DNA of 63,660 nt, from the NCBI GenBank assembly GCA_016875015.1, contig VGSJ01000006.1, forward strand, positions 1 to 63,660, read 5' to 3'. Positions 8,966-17,907 of this stretch are shown one piece after another. Under the pieces are notes generated by a model, which was not told the DNA's origin, did not search any database, and was given only the letters and a program-made list of their open reading frames with translations. Position numbers and translations under genes: made by a program. How positions within the stretch are numbered: position 1 is the stretch's first letter; each line of letters begins with the position of its first letter. Source of the DNA: Deltaproteobacteria bacterium. Its GTDB lineage: Bacteria; Desulfobacterota; Desulfobaccia; Desulfobaccales; 0-14-0-80-60-11.

Positions 8966-10203
8966 GGGGCGGCTTTCTTGAGTTGCCCGCCGGGCGCCGG
9001 GGCCGGTGGCTGTTCCGAGTTCGAAGCCGAGGTCTTGACGGGAGTCACCTGTTTACCCGGGATGGCCAAGAGAAGCCCGTTGGTGATGGCCCACTCCTGC
9101 TCCTTCAGGCCTTCGGTGATGACCGTCAGGTCCTTGACCTCGGCACCGAGTTTGACGCCCCGGCGCTGGACGACGTTTTTGTCGTCCACCAGCAACAGGT
9201 AGGGGCCCAACTGGTCGAAGCCGATGGCTACGGTGGGAACCAGCAGGGCGGACTTGTCGTGCGTCACCGGCACGCGCAGCCTGGCGAACAGCCCCGGCAA
9301 CATCATGCCCTGGGGATTGGGGAAGACCCCCCGCAGGGTCAAGGTGCCGGTGGTGGCGTTGAGGCTGATGCTGGCGAAGTCCAGGGAGCCTTGGTGGGGA
9401 TAGCCCTCCTCATTGGCCAGATTGAGATACAGGGGGATGTCCTTGCGAATCACCGCGTCCACCGATTCCTTGGTCTCCCTGGTGATGTCCAGGAGGTCGC
9501 GCTCATTTATGGTGAAGTAGACATGCAGAGGGGCGATCTGATCGACATCGGCCAGGAGGGTGGCTTCGCCGGCGCCCACCAAATTGCCGGGGTCTTTCAA
9601 CCGGCGGCCGATGCGGCCGTCGAAGGGCGAGGTCACCTTGGTGTAGCTCAGGTTGAGCCGGGCCAGGTCTCTCTGCGCCTCCGCGGACATGACCGCGGCC
9701 TGGGCCGCATCCCGCTGGTAGAGCCAGTTGTCCACATCCGTCTGGGCCGCGGCCTTCTGGGTCACCAGTTTGGTGAACCGGGCATATTCGGTCTGGGCAT
9801 GGAAGAGTTTGGCCTTCTGGGAGAGAATCTCCGCCTCCGCCTGCTTGAGTTTGGCTTCGTAGGTGTTCGGCTGGATCAGAAACAGCAGTTGCCCTTTTTT
9901 CACCCGGTCGCCGTCTTTGAAGTAGACCTGCTCTAAATAGCCCTCGACCCGGGCCTTGAGTTGCACCGTGTTGATGGCCTGGGTGTTGCCGGTGAATTCA
10001 AGGTAATTGGTCACCGGCTGTTTCACCGGCTGGTTGACCGTAACCTTGGGCGGCGGCGGCGGCATGTAAGTGTTTTTTTCGCCGCACGCGGCGCTCACCA
10101 TCAGGATCGCCGGGATTATCAGCGCACCCAGGGCGCGGGGGCGCAAACGCGCCGCCGGTCTGATTTGCCCCGCTCCGGTCCCGGCCTTTCCTTCGCTTAT
10201 CAT
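8962..10203 (-). CDS. RND efflux periplasmic adaptor (membrane fusion protein)
   Basis: A 413-residue periplasmic adaptor lipoprotein linking the RND permease to the outer-membrane channel. After a long basic n-region, the hydrophobic stretch and lipobox-like LMVSAAC give a signal peptide II at about residue 40. A lipoyl/barrel-sandwich half (YLEFTGNTQAI, VEGYLEQVYFKDGDRVKKGQ), a coiled-coil hairpin (AKLKQAEAEILSQKAK) and the second half motif TKVTSPFDGRIGRR follow, as in AcrA/MexA. The start chosen has GAGGTGG six bases upstream; a GTG 19 codons earlier falls in a repeat-derived leader. It ends in a Pro/Ala-rich tail. It is followed directly by the permease gene. Confidence 0.93.
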   Translation of the reverse strand: MISEGKAGTGAGQIRPAARLRPRALGALIIPAILMVSAACGEKNTYMPPPPPKVTVNQPVKQPVTNYLEFTGNTQAINTVQLKARVEGYLEQVYFKDGDRVKKGQLLFLIQPNTYEAKLKQAEAEILSQKAKLFHAQTEYARFTKLVTQKAAAQTDVDNWLYQRDAAQAAVMSAEAQRDLARLNLSYTKVTSPFDGRIGRRLKDPGNLVGAGEATLLADVDQIAPLHVYFTINERDLLDITRETKESVDAVIRKDIPLYLNLANEEGYPHQGSLDFASISLNATTGTLTLRGVFPNPQGMMLPGLFARLRVPVTHDKSALLVPTVAIGFDQLGPYLLLVDDKNVVQRRGVKLGAEVKDLTVITEGLKEQEWAITNGLLLAIPGKQVTPVKTSASNSEQPPAPAPGGQLKKAAP

Positions 10204-10570
10204 GGACCACCACCTCATTTCGGCGCCACTGTCCTGAAAAGATTTTCGTAGAGTGCGCACTGCGCACCCTTGGCGGGCAGTGCCCGCCCTACACGGTTAA
10301 GAAAAGTTCTTTGAAGCTGGTGTAGGACCCCCGCCCTCGGGTGTCCCGCACCGGCTGGAAAGCCTGTGCTACCAGCCATTACCAAATTTTCATTTTTCAT
10401 ATTTTTCATAAATCTTCTCGTTCCCAAGCTTGGCTTGGGAACGCCATTGCCCGCCAAGCTTTGCTTGGTATTGGCTGGGTTCCAATCTGAGCTTGGGTTA
10501 CACGTGGGTTCCCAAGTTCAACTTGGGAACCAGGACCATCGTTTGATCCCGTCCCGCGATTTTCTCCCGC
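10204..10570. repeat. Intergenic cluster of REP-like hairpins inside the RND locus
   Basis: Between the outer-membrane channel gene and the adaptor gene lies a stack of imperfect palindromes of several types: GTGCGCACTGCGCAC (10252-10266), CACCGGCTGGAAAGCCTGTG (about 10350-10369), CCCAAGCTTGGCTTGGG (about 10423-10439) and CCCAAGTTCAACTTGGG (about 10511-10527). No gene is present. The same types recur elsewhere in the window, so this looks like an accumulation site for small non-coding repeats. The hairpins may also attenuate transcription between the two RND transcripts. Confidence 0.7.
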
Positions 10571-12163
10571 TTACCATTCCGGGGCGCGAATCAGGCGGCC
10601 TTGAGCCTCCGGGGCCGGCGCCACTGCGGCCGGGGCCAGCAGACGGCCCCAATTGGTGCGCTGGGCCATGGTCTGCCTGATCTCCGCCGGCACGAAATCC
10701 TGACCTTCCCGAATCTCCCAGCCGCCCCCCAGGGCCCGGTAAACCCCCACCAGGTTCCGGGAGATGTCTCCCAGGGTGACGGCCAGGCTGTCCTGCTCGC
10801 TCAACAGGGCCTGCTGGGCGGTCAGGACGGTGGTGAAGTCGGTGATCCCCTCCCGGTACTGGAGGACGGCCAACTCCAGCGACCGCATCGCCGCAGTGGT
10901 GCTGTCGGACAGAAATCGGGACCGTTCCTGGGCTTTCAAGAACGCCACCAGGTTGTCCTCCACCTCCTGCTGGGCTTTGAGGACCGTGTTCTGATAGGCG
11001 ATGAGCGCCTCCTGGAAGCGGGCGTCCTGCACCCTCACCTCGTTGGTGATGCGGCCGTAGTTAAAGAGGTTCCACTGGAAGGAGGGGCCAAAGCCGGCGG
11101 AGCGACTCCGCCACTGGAACAGGTCGCCCATATAGAAATTGGCCACATCACTGGCCTGGAAGCCTACCGTGCCGGTCAGGGAGAAGGCCGGGTAGAGGTC
11201 GGCCTTGGCCACCCCGATGCGGCTGCATTGGGCCACCGCCCGCAATTCGGCGCTGCGGATGTCCGGCCGCCGACGCAACAGATCGGCGGGAATGCCCACC
11301 GCCACCTGGGGCGGGGGCGCGGGAATTTCCGCCTTACCCTTCAACCGGTCCGCCAGGTTGGTCGGCGGCAGGCCCAGGAGCACGCACAGGGCGTTTTGGG
11401 CCTGGCGCACCTGGGTCTCCAGGGTGGGGATGGTCGCCTGGGTATTAGCTAGAATAGTCTTGGCCTGTTGCACGTCCCGTTCTGAGGTGGTGCCGCCCAA
11501 AAACCGCGCCTCGGCGATCTGCAAGCTCTCGGTCTGGATGCGAACATTTTCTCTGGCGATGGCCAGTCGCTTTTCCAGGGTGCGGATGGCAATGTAGCTG
11601 TTCGCCACATCCGCGGTGAGGCTGACCAGGACATTGTCATAATCCGCGATGGTCGCCTCCAGGCTGGCATCCGCGGACTGGATGCCCCGGCGGAATTTGC
11701 CCCAGAAGTCCAGTTCCCAACTGGCGTTCAGCCCCACCTGGGCCTGGTTGAAGGTGAACTGGCTGGAAGAAGCCGCATCGGCGGCGCGTTCACTGAGGCG
11801 GGTTCTATCGAACGAGCCGGCGCCCTGTTGGGTTTGGGGATAGATGCCCCCGATGGCCACGCCCAGTTGGGCCCGGGCCGCCAGGACGCGCACCCCCGCA
11901 ATCCGGAGGGGCAGGTTCTCCAGGTAGGCGGTGTCGATGAGCCGGTTGAGGGCCGGATCTTTGAATGCCTGCCACCAGTCTTTATATTCCGCCGACGCGG
12001 TTTTAACCCGCTGGTCAGCCGTGTCCAGCCAGGTCTGCTCCACCTGGACCGGCGGGCGCACGTAGTCCGGCCCCACCATGGCGCAGCCCAGGACCAGCAT
12101 GGCCAGGCCGGCGACCAGGCAACCCAGCCGGGGTACCCGGCTTCTGCGGCTTTCACCCCTCAT
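10571..12163 (-). CDS. RND efflux outer-membrane lipoprotein (NodT/OprM family)
   Basis: A 530-residue TolC-like outer-membrane factor. The lipoprotein signal ends in LVLGC, followed by MVGPDYVRPPVQV, the standard start of mature OprM/NodT proteins. Two OEP repeats follow, with the long helices (LTADVANSYIAIRTLEKRLA; VARFLEAL-type regions) and the conserved GIPADLLRRRPDIRSAE between them. It would trimerise as the exit duct for the RND pump encoded downstream, although 367 bases of repeats separate it from the adaptor gene. The C-terminal 60 residues are an Ala/Pro-rich extension. Confidence 0.93.
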   Translation of the reverse strand: MRGESRRSRVPRLGCLVAGLAMLVLGCAMVGPDYVRPPVQVEQTWLDTADQRVKTASAEYKDWWQAFKDPALNRLIDTAYLENLPLRIAGVRVLAARAQLGVAIGGIYPQTQQGAGSFDRTRLSERAADAASSSQFTFNQAQVGLNASWELDFWGKFRRGIQSADASLEATIADYDNVLVSLTADVANSYIAIRTLEKRLAIARENVRIQTESLQIAEARFLGGTTSERDVQQAKTILANTQATIPTLETQVRQAQNALCVLLGLPPTNLADRLKGKAEIPAPPPQVAVGIPADLLRRRPDIRSAELRAVAQCSRIGVAKADLYPAFSLTGTVGFQASDVANFYMGDLFQWRSRSAGFGPSFQWNLFNYGRITNEVRVQDARFQEALIAYQNTVLKAQQEVEDNLVAFLKAQERSRFLSDSTTAAMRSLELAVLQYREGITDFTTVLTAQQALLSEQDSLAVTLGDISRNLVGVYRALGGGWEIREGQDFVPAEIRQTMAQRTNWGRLLAPAAVAPAPEAQGRLIRAPEW

Positions 12164-12462
12164 AAATTCGGTTCCGAAAAGTTTTCAAGGTGCGTCTTAC
12201 GCACCACTTGACCTGGTTGGCGGTGGGCACAGTTTTCGTAGACACTGCGCACTGCGCCTCATTGTATGGCACCCTTGCCCAAAATTCCAAGGGAAAAACG
12301 GCGCGCCGCCATGAATCTTTGCGCCCGGGAGACGTTGACGTAAGCACGAACAATCCTTACTTTAAACGCCTGGGATAATATCCGGCAAAATTGCCGGCCA
12401 AGTCCCCACCCGGCTGACCGCTTGAACCAAGATGAATTTACCACGAAAAAAAGGAGCAGGTT
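12164..12462. repeat. Intergenic hairpins upstream of the RND locus
   Basis: About 300 bases between divergent genes. It holds the perfect hairpin GGTGCGTCTTACGCACC (12189-12205) and a degenerate GACACTGCGCACTGCGC (about 12239-12255), both members of a repeat type seen several times in the window, and CCGGCAAAATTGCCGG near 12382. I see no clear gene and no strong promoter for either flanking gene. The ribosome site AAGGAG for the next gene is at the right end. Confidence 0.55.
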
Positions 12463-12900
12463 ATGGAACTTCCCGTATACGTCACCGTGGAGGAAGTGCA
12501 GCGAGTCTGCAAGGCACTGAACATCCAGGACTGGACCCAACTGACCGATGCCAAGGTAATGCCCGAGGAGGCCCGGGTGATTCTTCAGGAGGTCAACACC
12601 GAGGGCATGCCTATCCCCCTGGTGGATTTCGTCATCGGCCTGGAAGTTGAACTGGAACACGGCACCCGCTTCCAGGATGCCAACGTCACCAACAATCACC
12701 CCATCCTGACCGGCAAGATCGTCCTGGCCCACCTTAAGGAAACCATGGACTATTATCAGCGCCTGGACGTGGCCGAACTGGAGGGCGACCTGCTCAAAGC
12801 CATGGCGGCCAAAGACCTCAACAAGGCCGCCCAGAAGTACCGGAAACTGCTGAAGGCCAAACTGGCCCTGGCGGAGGCGGAATTTCTGGGGATTCCCTAA
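12463..12900 (+). CDS. DUF5661 family protein
   Basis: A 145-residue soluble protein. The diagnostic block is VDFVIGLEVELEHGTRFQDA followed by NVTNNHPILTGKIVLAHLKE and MDYYQRL; I recognise this as the DUF5661 pattern (ExEHG, TNVTND, TGKIALAHL, DYY). The conserved Glu/His residues could bind metal, but no function is known to me. The first half is a small helical domain (VTVEEVQRVCKALNIQDW). The start has AAGGAG at a normal distance. It is transcribed alone; a G/C-rich palindrome follows the stop. Confidence 0.75.
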   Translation: MELPVYVTVEEVQRVCKALNIQDWTQLTDAKVMPEEARVILQEVNTEGMPIPLVDFVIGLEVELEHGTRFQDANVTNNHPILTGKIVLAHLKETMDYYQRLDVAELEGDLLKAMAAKDLNKAAQKYRKLLKAKLALAEAEFLGIP

Positions 12901-12913
12901 TTTAAGGAAATTG

Positions 12914-12960
12914 GAGGGGAGGGACAGGGGCTTTTCATAAAGCGCCCCCGGCCCTCCCCT
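12914..12960. terminator. GC-rich palindrome after the DUF5661 gene
   Basis: GGGGAGGGACAGGGGC pairs with GCGCCCCCGGCCCTCCCC across a short AT-rich loop (TTTTCATAAA). The stem is long, but no strong T-run follows on either strand, so efficient intrinsic termination is uncertain. Confidence 0.45.
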
Positions 12961-13056
12961 CAAAATGCTCTCATCTCATCCTCCGGGTAGGATGCCGGGG
13001 TTGACGCCCCGGCCGGACCGCTGGGCGCGGACCGGCGTTTTAGGATCAGGCTCCGG

Positions 13057-13326
13057 CTAACCGTCCAGGGCCAGGTCCACTTCCTCGGCCAATTCGGTGA
13101 TCCGTTTCTGAACCGTCTCCAGTTCCTGGGTCAGCATTTGGGCCCGACACCTCAGATCGGCCAGTTCCTCTTTCTGGGTAGCATACGACCTGGCAGCCGG
13201 GATATCCCACCACATAGCCGGACCGTAGCCGGGGAACTCATACTCGCCCCCTAAGTGGCAATCCCTCCAACTTCTGCCGCGGCGGGGCCCACGCCCCCAC
13301 GGTCCCAGCCCGTTGAAACCTGGCAT
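13057..13326 (-). CDS. DUF5320-like small protein
   Basis: An 89-residue protein beginning MPGFNGLGPWGRGPRRGRSW, the Gly/Pro/Arg-rich signature of DUF5320 proteins, followed by a C-terminal coiled coil (KEELADLRCRAQMLTQELE, VQKRITELAEEVDLALDG). The start at 13326 has GGGAGG eight bases upstream; a longer frame begins 25 codons earlier but that part does not look like the family. These proteins are often encoded near metal-cluster or NifB/Mrp-type genes, which are absent here. Function unknown. A good sigma-70-type promoter lies upstream at 13424-13453. Confidence 0.7.
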   Translation of the reverse strand: MPGFNGLGPWGRGPRRGRSWRDCHLGGEYEFPGYGPAMWWDIPAARSYATQKEELADLRCRAQMLTQELETVQKRITELAEEVDLALDG

Positions 13327-13423
13327 ATCCACATCCTCCCGGAGTATGGACTGATTGACGATCATCGGGCCGCGACCCGGCCCGGTCCCCTTACCTGCCA
13401 TGAGCGCACTTTTGTGCAGGGAT

Positions 13424-13453
13424 ATATTAATAGTTGACGGCCCTATTTGTCAA
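13424..13453 (-). promoter_or_regulatory. Sigma-70-type promoter for the DUF5320-like gene
   Basis: On the minus strand a perfect TTGACA (13453-13448) is followed after 18 bases by TAATAT (13429-13424), or after 17 by TTAATA. It lies about 100 bases upstream of the chosen start. Called by consensus only. Confidence 0.55.
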
Positions 13454-13569
13454 CGGGAGATCAATGTTTTATTATTACATAGTTTATCGCATAAGTGTGG
13501 AAATTCGACACTGCAATCGCCCAACGCGCCGGGCCTCCCGGTATTTTCATCGGTTTCCCACCGATTTGC

Positions 13570-13599
13570 TTGCCAGATACGTGAAAAATAGGATATAAG
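13570..13599 (+). promoter_or_regulatory. Sigma-70-type promoter for the Cache-lipoprotein/Mla genes
   Basis: TTGCCA, an 18-base spacer and TATAAG, about 35 bases ahead of the lipoprotein start. It would drive the 13634-18515 gene run. Called by consensus only. Confidence 0.5.
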
Positions 13600-13633
13600 C
13601 AAATACGATTCCCTTTAAGTTGGTAAATGAGCC

Positions 13634-14206
13634 ATGATACACATCTTACGGAGCGGTTTTTTCGGAGATAAGCGCCGTTTTTGGACGGTTCTCCTAGCAG
13701 GTGCGGTCATACTGTTTTTCGGGTGTCAGGCCCGAGAGGCGCCGTTGAGCCCCGGGGCCGCCGCTTTCAAGCAAGAATTGAAAAGTTGCTTTGACAATCT
13801 CGGCGTCACCCTGATGGAGCCGGTTGTCAAGAATGATCTGGCGGGAATCAGGGACGCTCTGGAGAAAGTCGAGTCCCCGGCGGCTAAGTTGTGCCGTTTG
13901 TGTCCTTTTGAAATCGGGGTGTTGAACCCGTCCGGCGAGACGCTGGCGGCATATCCCGTCAAAGGGGACGGTAAGGCGAAAGATTTTTCCAGCTATGACC
14001 TAGTGAAAAAAGCCATCAGCAGCAAAAAGATTCAGCAGCAGCAATTATTTTTGCAGGACGGCGCCAAACTCTATCTCGTCTGCGCCCCCCTCATCCGCGA
14101 GAATGCGTTGATCTGCCTGGTAGCCATCGCCATCAACTCCGAGGACGCGGCAAAGAAGTGGGGCGTCACGGAAAAAGAGTTCCTGTCCATGGATTTTAAT
14201 ACCTGA
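13634..14206 (+). CDS. Membrane-anchored lipoprotein with a Cache-like sensor domain
   Basis: 190 residues. A basic N-terminus, a hydrophobic stretch (TVLLAGAVILFFGC) and a Cys at about 31 suggest a lipoprotein or membrane anchor. The rest resembles a single Cache/PAS-like periplasmic fold: CRLCPFEIGVLNPSGETLAA with a later KDFSSYDLVKKAIS, then the strand pair LFLQDGAKLYLVCAPLI and ALICLVAIAI. Cache domains usually sense small ligands in two-component or chemotaxis receptors, but no signalling domain is attached here. It lies just upstream of the MlaE-like gene, so it may be an accessory or ligand-responsive subunit of that transporter (inference). Confidence 0.6.
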   Translation: MIHILRSGFFGDKRRFWTVLLAGAVILFFGCQAREAPLSPGAAAFKQELKSCFDNLGVTLMEPVVKNDLAGIRDALEKVESPAAKLCRLCPFEIGVLNPSGETLAAYPVKGDGKAKDFSSYDLVKKAISSKKIQQQQLFLQDGAKLYLVCAPLIRENALICLVAIAINSEDAAKKWGVTEKEFLSMDFNT

Positions 14207-14299
14207 GCGCCGCCCACCGGAGGCTTGAGAGCCACAAGATGGGACCCTTTTAGGGTGACAGGGATTGACCCTCCCCCGAGAGCCAAGGAAAGCGTTAAA

Positions 14300-15436
14300 G
14301 TGCCAGGGCACGGCCACACCATTCAGGTAAGCGGCGATCCAGGGCAACAGGTCATCTTCACCGTGTCCGGCCGGATCGCCCTGGATAATCTGGAATTCTT
14401 CATCTCCGAGACCCAGGCCCGCCTCCGGGAGATGACCCCCGCCAGCCTCACGGTGGACCTGGCCGGCGTTGAGTATCTGGACAGCGCCGGGGCCCTGGCC
14501 CTGATTGAACTGGAAAGCAACGCCCGGGGCCGGTCAGTGACCTTTGAGTTCGCCAACCTCACCGACAAGGCCCGGGGCATCATGGGGCTCATCAACCCGC
14601 AAGCTCTGGTCACCCCGCCGCTCATCACCGATCGCCAGACCGGCAATTTCGTGGAACGGGTGGGTGAGACAACCCTCAAGGTCATCGACGACTACAAGCG
14701 GATGTTGATCTTCCTGGGGGAACTCCTGGGGGCCTTGACTCATGCGCTCTTCCATCCCCGGGAGGTGCGCTGGCAGGACGTGGCCTTTTACATGAAGCGG
14801 GCCGGCGTAGACGGTCTGCCCATCGTGGGCCTCATCAGCCTCCTCCTCGGCCTCATCCTCGCCTTCATGTCGTCTCTCCAACTCAAGCAGTTCGGAGCCA
14901 ATATTTATGTGGCCTCCCTGCTGGCCATTTCCATTGTCAAGGAACTGGGGCCCATCATGACCGCCATCCTGGTGGCCGGGCGGTCGGGATCGGCCTTTGC
15001 CGCGGAAATCGGCACCATGATGGTCAACGAGGAAGTGGACGCCCTCACCACCATGGGCTTCAGCCCCGTCCGCTTTCTGGCCGTCCCCAAGGTCCTGGCG
15101 ACCATGATCGTGGTGCCCCTGCTCACCCTCTATGCCGACTTCTTCGGCATCCTGGGCGGCCTGATCGTGGGCGTCGTGGGGTTGGACCTGACGGCCTACA
15201 CCTACTTGAAGGAGACCCAGACCAGCCTGACCCTGATGGATCTCATCACCAGCCTGATCAAAGCCGGGGTCTTTGCCGTGATCATCGCCGGGATCGGCTG
15301 CCAGCGGGGCTTTGAGGTCAGGGGCGGGGCCGAAGCGGTCGGCTCAGCCACCACTTCCGCGGTGGTGGCGGCGATTTTTCTCATCATTGTAACGGATTCG
15401 GCCTTTGCCCTGGTCTTCCAGTATCTTCATATCTGA
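14300..15436 (+). CDS. mlaE: MlaE-family lipid ABC transporter permease with N-terminal STAS domain
   Basis: About 378 residues. The N-terminal STAS domain has SLTVDLAGVEYLDSAGALAL, the usual STAS Ser-containing core. The C-terminal MlaE/Ttg2B permease runs from about 120, with GLPIVGLISLLLGLILAF, IVKELGPIMTAILVAGRSG and AAEIGTMMVNEEVDAL, the family signature. In E. coli the STAS protein MlaB is separate; here it is fused, as in many Desulfobacterota. The GTG at 14300 has AAGGAA nine bases upstream; a TTG 25 codons earlier is an alternative. With MlaF, MlaD and an auxiliary lipoprotein it should move phospholipid between inner and outer membranes. Confidence 0.9.
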   Translation: MPGHGHTIQVSGDPGQQVIFTVSGRIALDNLEFFISETQARLREMTPASLTVDLAGVEYLDSAGALALIELESNARGRSVTFEFANLTDKARGIMGLINPQALVTPPLITDRQTGNFVERVGETTLKVIDDYKRMLIFLGELLGALTHALFHPREVRWQDVAFYMKRAGVDGLPIVGLISLLLGLILAFMSSLQLKQFGANIYVASLLAISIVKELGPIMTAILVAGRSGSAFAAEIGTMMVNEEVDALTTMGFSPVRFLAVPKVLATMIVVPLLTLYADFFGILGGLIVGVVGLDLTAYTYLKETQTSLTLMDLITSLIKAGVFAVIIAGIGCQRGFEVRGGAEAVGSATTSAVVAAIFLIIVTDSAFALVFQYLHI

Positions 15437-15504
15437 GGTGAGAACGGGGATGGGAAAGCTAACTGACCGGGAAACCAACGTTCCCAGAATTGGATGGGGC
15501 GCCT

Positions 15505-16290
15505 GTGAACAACCCTGAAAATGCCCCGGTCATCGTCGTGGACCAGCTGACAGCCCGCTTCGGGGCCAACACCATCTTCGACCGGGTGAGCTTTCAGGTC
15601 AATCGCGGCGAAATCCTGGTGATCCTGGGAGGCAGCGGCTGCGGCAAGTCCACCATGCTGAAACACCTGATCGGCCTCTATAAACCCGCCACCGGCCAGG
15701 TCCTGATCAACGGCGTCAACATCAATACCGATGATGAGCGCATTTTGCGCCGGGTGCGCATGGACCTCGGGGTGCTCTTTCAGTCCGGGGCTCTCTTCGG
15801 TTCCATGACCCTGGCGGAAAATGTGTCCCTGCCCATCCAGGAATACACCGACCTGGATTCGGCCACCATCGAACTCATCGTCAGGATGAAGCTGGGCCTG
15901 GTTAACCTGGCGGGGTATGAAAACCACCTGCCGTCGGAAATCTCCGGGGGCATGCAGAAGCGGGCGGGGCTGGCCCGGGCCATGGCCCTGGACCCCACGG
16001 TCCTGTTTTTCGATGAGCCTTCCGCCGGGCTGGATCCCATCACCTCGGTGGAGCTGGACAACCTGATCAAGAGCATCAATGCCGGGATGGGGACCACCAT
16101 GGTAATTGTCACCCACGAACTGGAGTCCATTTTCAACATAGCCCACCGGGTGATCATGCTGGACAAGGAAGCCCGGGGCATCATTGCCGAAGGCGATCCC
16201 CGGGAGTTGAAGGACCACTCCACCGACCCCCGGGTGGTTAACTTTTTCAATCGCCGGCCACCGGCCGGACCCGCGCCCCGAGGAGCGTAA
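15505..16290 (+). CDS. mlaF: MlaF-type ABC transporter ATPase
   Basis: A 261-residue ATP-binding subunit. Walker A is GGSGCGKST, the Q-loop lies in VLFQSGALFGSMT (the FQSGALF form is typical of MlaF/TtgA), the signature is EISGGMQKRAGLARA and Walker B VLFFDEPSAGLDP. It energises the MlaE permease. The GTG start chosen has a GGATGGGG purine run five bases upstream; a TTG five codons earlier is possible. The stop is followed within two bases by the mlaD ATG. Confidence 0.93.
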   Translation: MNNPENAPVIVVDQLTARFGANTIFDRVSFQVNRGEILVILGGSGCGKSTMLKHLIGLYKPATGQVLINGVNINTDDERILRRVRMDLGVLFQSGALFGSMTLAENVSLPIQEYTDLDSATIELIVRMKLGLVNLAGYENHLPSEISGGMQKRAGLARAMALDPTVLFFDEPSAGLDPITSVELDNLIKSINAGMGTTMVIVTHELESIFNIAHRVIMLDKEARGIIAEGDPRELKDHSTDPRVVNFFNRRPPAGPAPRGA

Positions 16291-16291
16291 C

Positions 16292-17188
16292 ATGGCCAGG
16301 CAAAAAACCAATCTGATCATCGGGCTCTTTGTGATCCTGGGCGTGGTCATGGGCGTCGCCGCCATCATCTGGGTGGGCGCCACCAGCTACTTTCAGAAGG
16401 GGACGACCTACGTCAGCTATTTCGACGAGTCGGTGCAGGGCCTCCAGCTAAATTCCGCGGTCAAGTTCCGCGGCGTTGATGTGGGACTGGTGGAAAGTAT
16501 CCGGGTGGCCCCCGACAACCGCAACATTGGCGTGGTGATGAAGGTCAACATGCGGGAGAAACTGCAAAAAAATTACGTCGCACAGCTCAAATCCGCGGGG
16601 ATCACCGGCATCATGTTCGTGGAACTGGACCTCCGCAAACCCGGGGACCCGGATTTATCCCCCAAGATCGACTTCCCGTCGGAGTATCCCATCATTGCGT
16701 CCAGCCCCTCCGAGATGCAGAGGCTCGTGGCCGGCGCCAACGAAATCGTGCAAAAGTTTAATCAGATTGACGCCAAGGGCATCTCTGACCAGCTGATCAA
16801 CACCACCAAGGCCCTGGAAGAGTTGATCAAGAGCAAGCAGATAACCAGCATTCTGGCCCGGGTGGATGCCGCGGCCGGCAACCTGGACCGGCTCACCGCC
16901 CGGGCGGACAAGATCCTGGGCGAGGCCGGCCTGGATAAGACCATGGCTGAGGCCCGGGAGGCCATCAAAGGGGCGCAGGCCATGCTGGCCACCGTCAACG
17001 ACCAGCTCCTGGGCATGCAGCTCCCGGCCACCCTGGGAAAAACCCGGGAACTCACTCGCGAACTGCAAGCCACCAGCCAAAACCTGCGGCAAAGTTCCGA
17101 GACCCTGGAGATGTTTCTCCAGAGGGTCTATGACCGCCCCTCGGACCTCTTGTTCGGCAAGCCCCCCAAGAAAAGGTGGAATGAATGA
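16292..17188 (+). CDS. mlaD: MlaD-type MCE domain protein
   Basis: 298 residues. One N-terminal transmembrane helix (LIIGLFVILGVVMGVAAIIW) is followed by a single MCE domain (about 38-115: YVSYFDESVQGLQLNSAVKF, GVDVGLVESI) and a long helical C-terminal part to 298. The MCE domain forms a hexameric ring that holds lipid in the periplasm, and the helices extend it. GAGGAG lies upstream of the ATG. The stop codon overlaps the next start (ATGA). Confidence 0.92.
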   Translation: MARQKTNLIIGLFVILGVVMGVAAIIWVGATSYFQKGTTYVSYFDESVQGLQLNSAVKFRGVDVGLVESIRVAPDNRNIGVVMKVNMREKLQKNYVAQLKSAGITGIMFVELDLRKPGDPDLSPKIDFPSEYPIIASSPSEMQRLVAGANEIVQKFNQIDAKGISDQLINTTKALEELIKSKQITSILARVDAAAGNLDRLTARADKILGEAGLDKTMAEAREAIKGAQAMLATVNDQLLGMQLPATLGKTRELTRELQATSQNLRQSSETLEMFLQRVYDRPSDLLFGKPPKKRWNE

Positions 17189-17907
17189 AGGCCATGACTG
17201 ACCCGAGGTGCAAGCCCCTTCCTTCTGAGCGACCCCGCCCGGGTCGGTTGACGATCCGGCCCTGGCGCCGGTCTCTGCTGGCGGCCCTGCTGGTTGCGTG
17301 CCTGGGCGGCTGCGGCAAGCCCCCGGTGCTGGTAAACCAGTACATCCTGGAATACCCGGCGCCGATGGTGGGCGGCAAGGCGAGGATCCCGGCGGACCTC
17401 AAAGTGGAGCAGTTTTCCGTGGCCCAGGCCTTCAACACCAACGCTATGGTTTATCAGCCCCAACCTTTCCAGAGCCAGTCCTATAATTACAGCCGCTGGC
17501 GCGTCAATCCCGGCTACCTGGTCACCGACTATCTCATCCGGGATTTGCGGGAATCGGGCCTCTTCAAGGCCGTGTTTGGGTCCGACAGCAGCGGCAAGCA
17601 CCGGTTCAAGCTCGAGGGCGGCGTGGCGGAATTTCAGGAACTGGATGCCGCCGACGGCTGGAAGGCGGCCCTGGCCCTGACGGTCACCCTCCTGGAGATC
17701 AATCAGGAGGAGCTTCCCCAGCGGGTGGTCTTCCAGAAAAACTACCGGGTCCTTGAGCCCCTGCCGGAGAAAACCCCCCAGGGATTGGCCCAGGGGATGA
17801 GCCGGGCCATGGAGCAGGTCTCGGCCCGGATCATCAATGACACCTACGAGGCCGCCCGGACCCGAACCACCGGCAAATATACTTATCCCAGTTGCGGTCA
17901 TCCATAA
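17185..17907 (+). CDS. ABC-type transport auxiliary lipoprotein (PqiC/DUF330-like)
   Basis: 240 residues. A basic N-terminus, a hydrophobic segment and the lipobox-like VACLGGC at about 45 predict an outer-membrane lipoprotein. The mature part matches the ABC_trans_aux/PqiC pattern: NQYILEYPAP, a FSVAQAFNTNAMVYQ strand, RWRVNPGYLVTDYLIRDLRE and KHRFKLEGGVAEFQELD. PqiC-like proteins complete MCE transporters at the outer membrane. It is coupled to mlaD by a four-base overlap and overlaps the Nudix gene at its end. Confidence 0.85.
   Translation: MKAMTDPRCKPLPSERPRPGRLTIRPWRRSLLAALLVACLGGCGKPPVLVNQYILEYPAPMVGGKARIPADLKVEQFSVAQAFNTNAMVYQPQPFQSQSYNYSRWRVNPGYLVTDYLIRDLRESGLFKAVFGSDSSGKHRFKLEGGVAEFQELDAADGWKAALALTVTLLEINQEELPQRVVFQKNYRVLEPLPEKTPQGLAQGMSRAMEQVSARIINDTYEAARTRTTGKYTYPSCGHP

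Noticed and set aside
15427..16383. 318-codon minus-strand frame antisense to mlaF
   Set aside because: Shadow of mlaF; His/Gln/Gly-rich and no recognisable domain.
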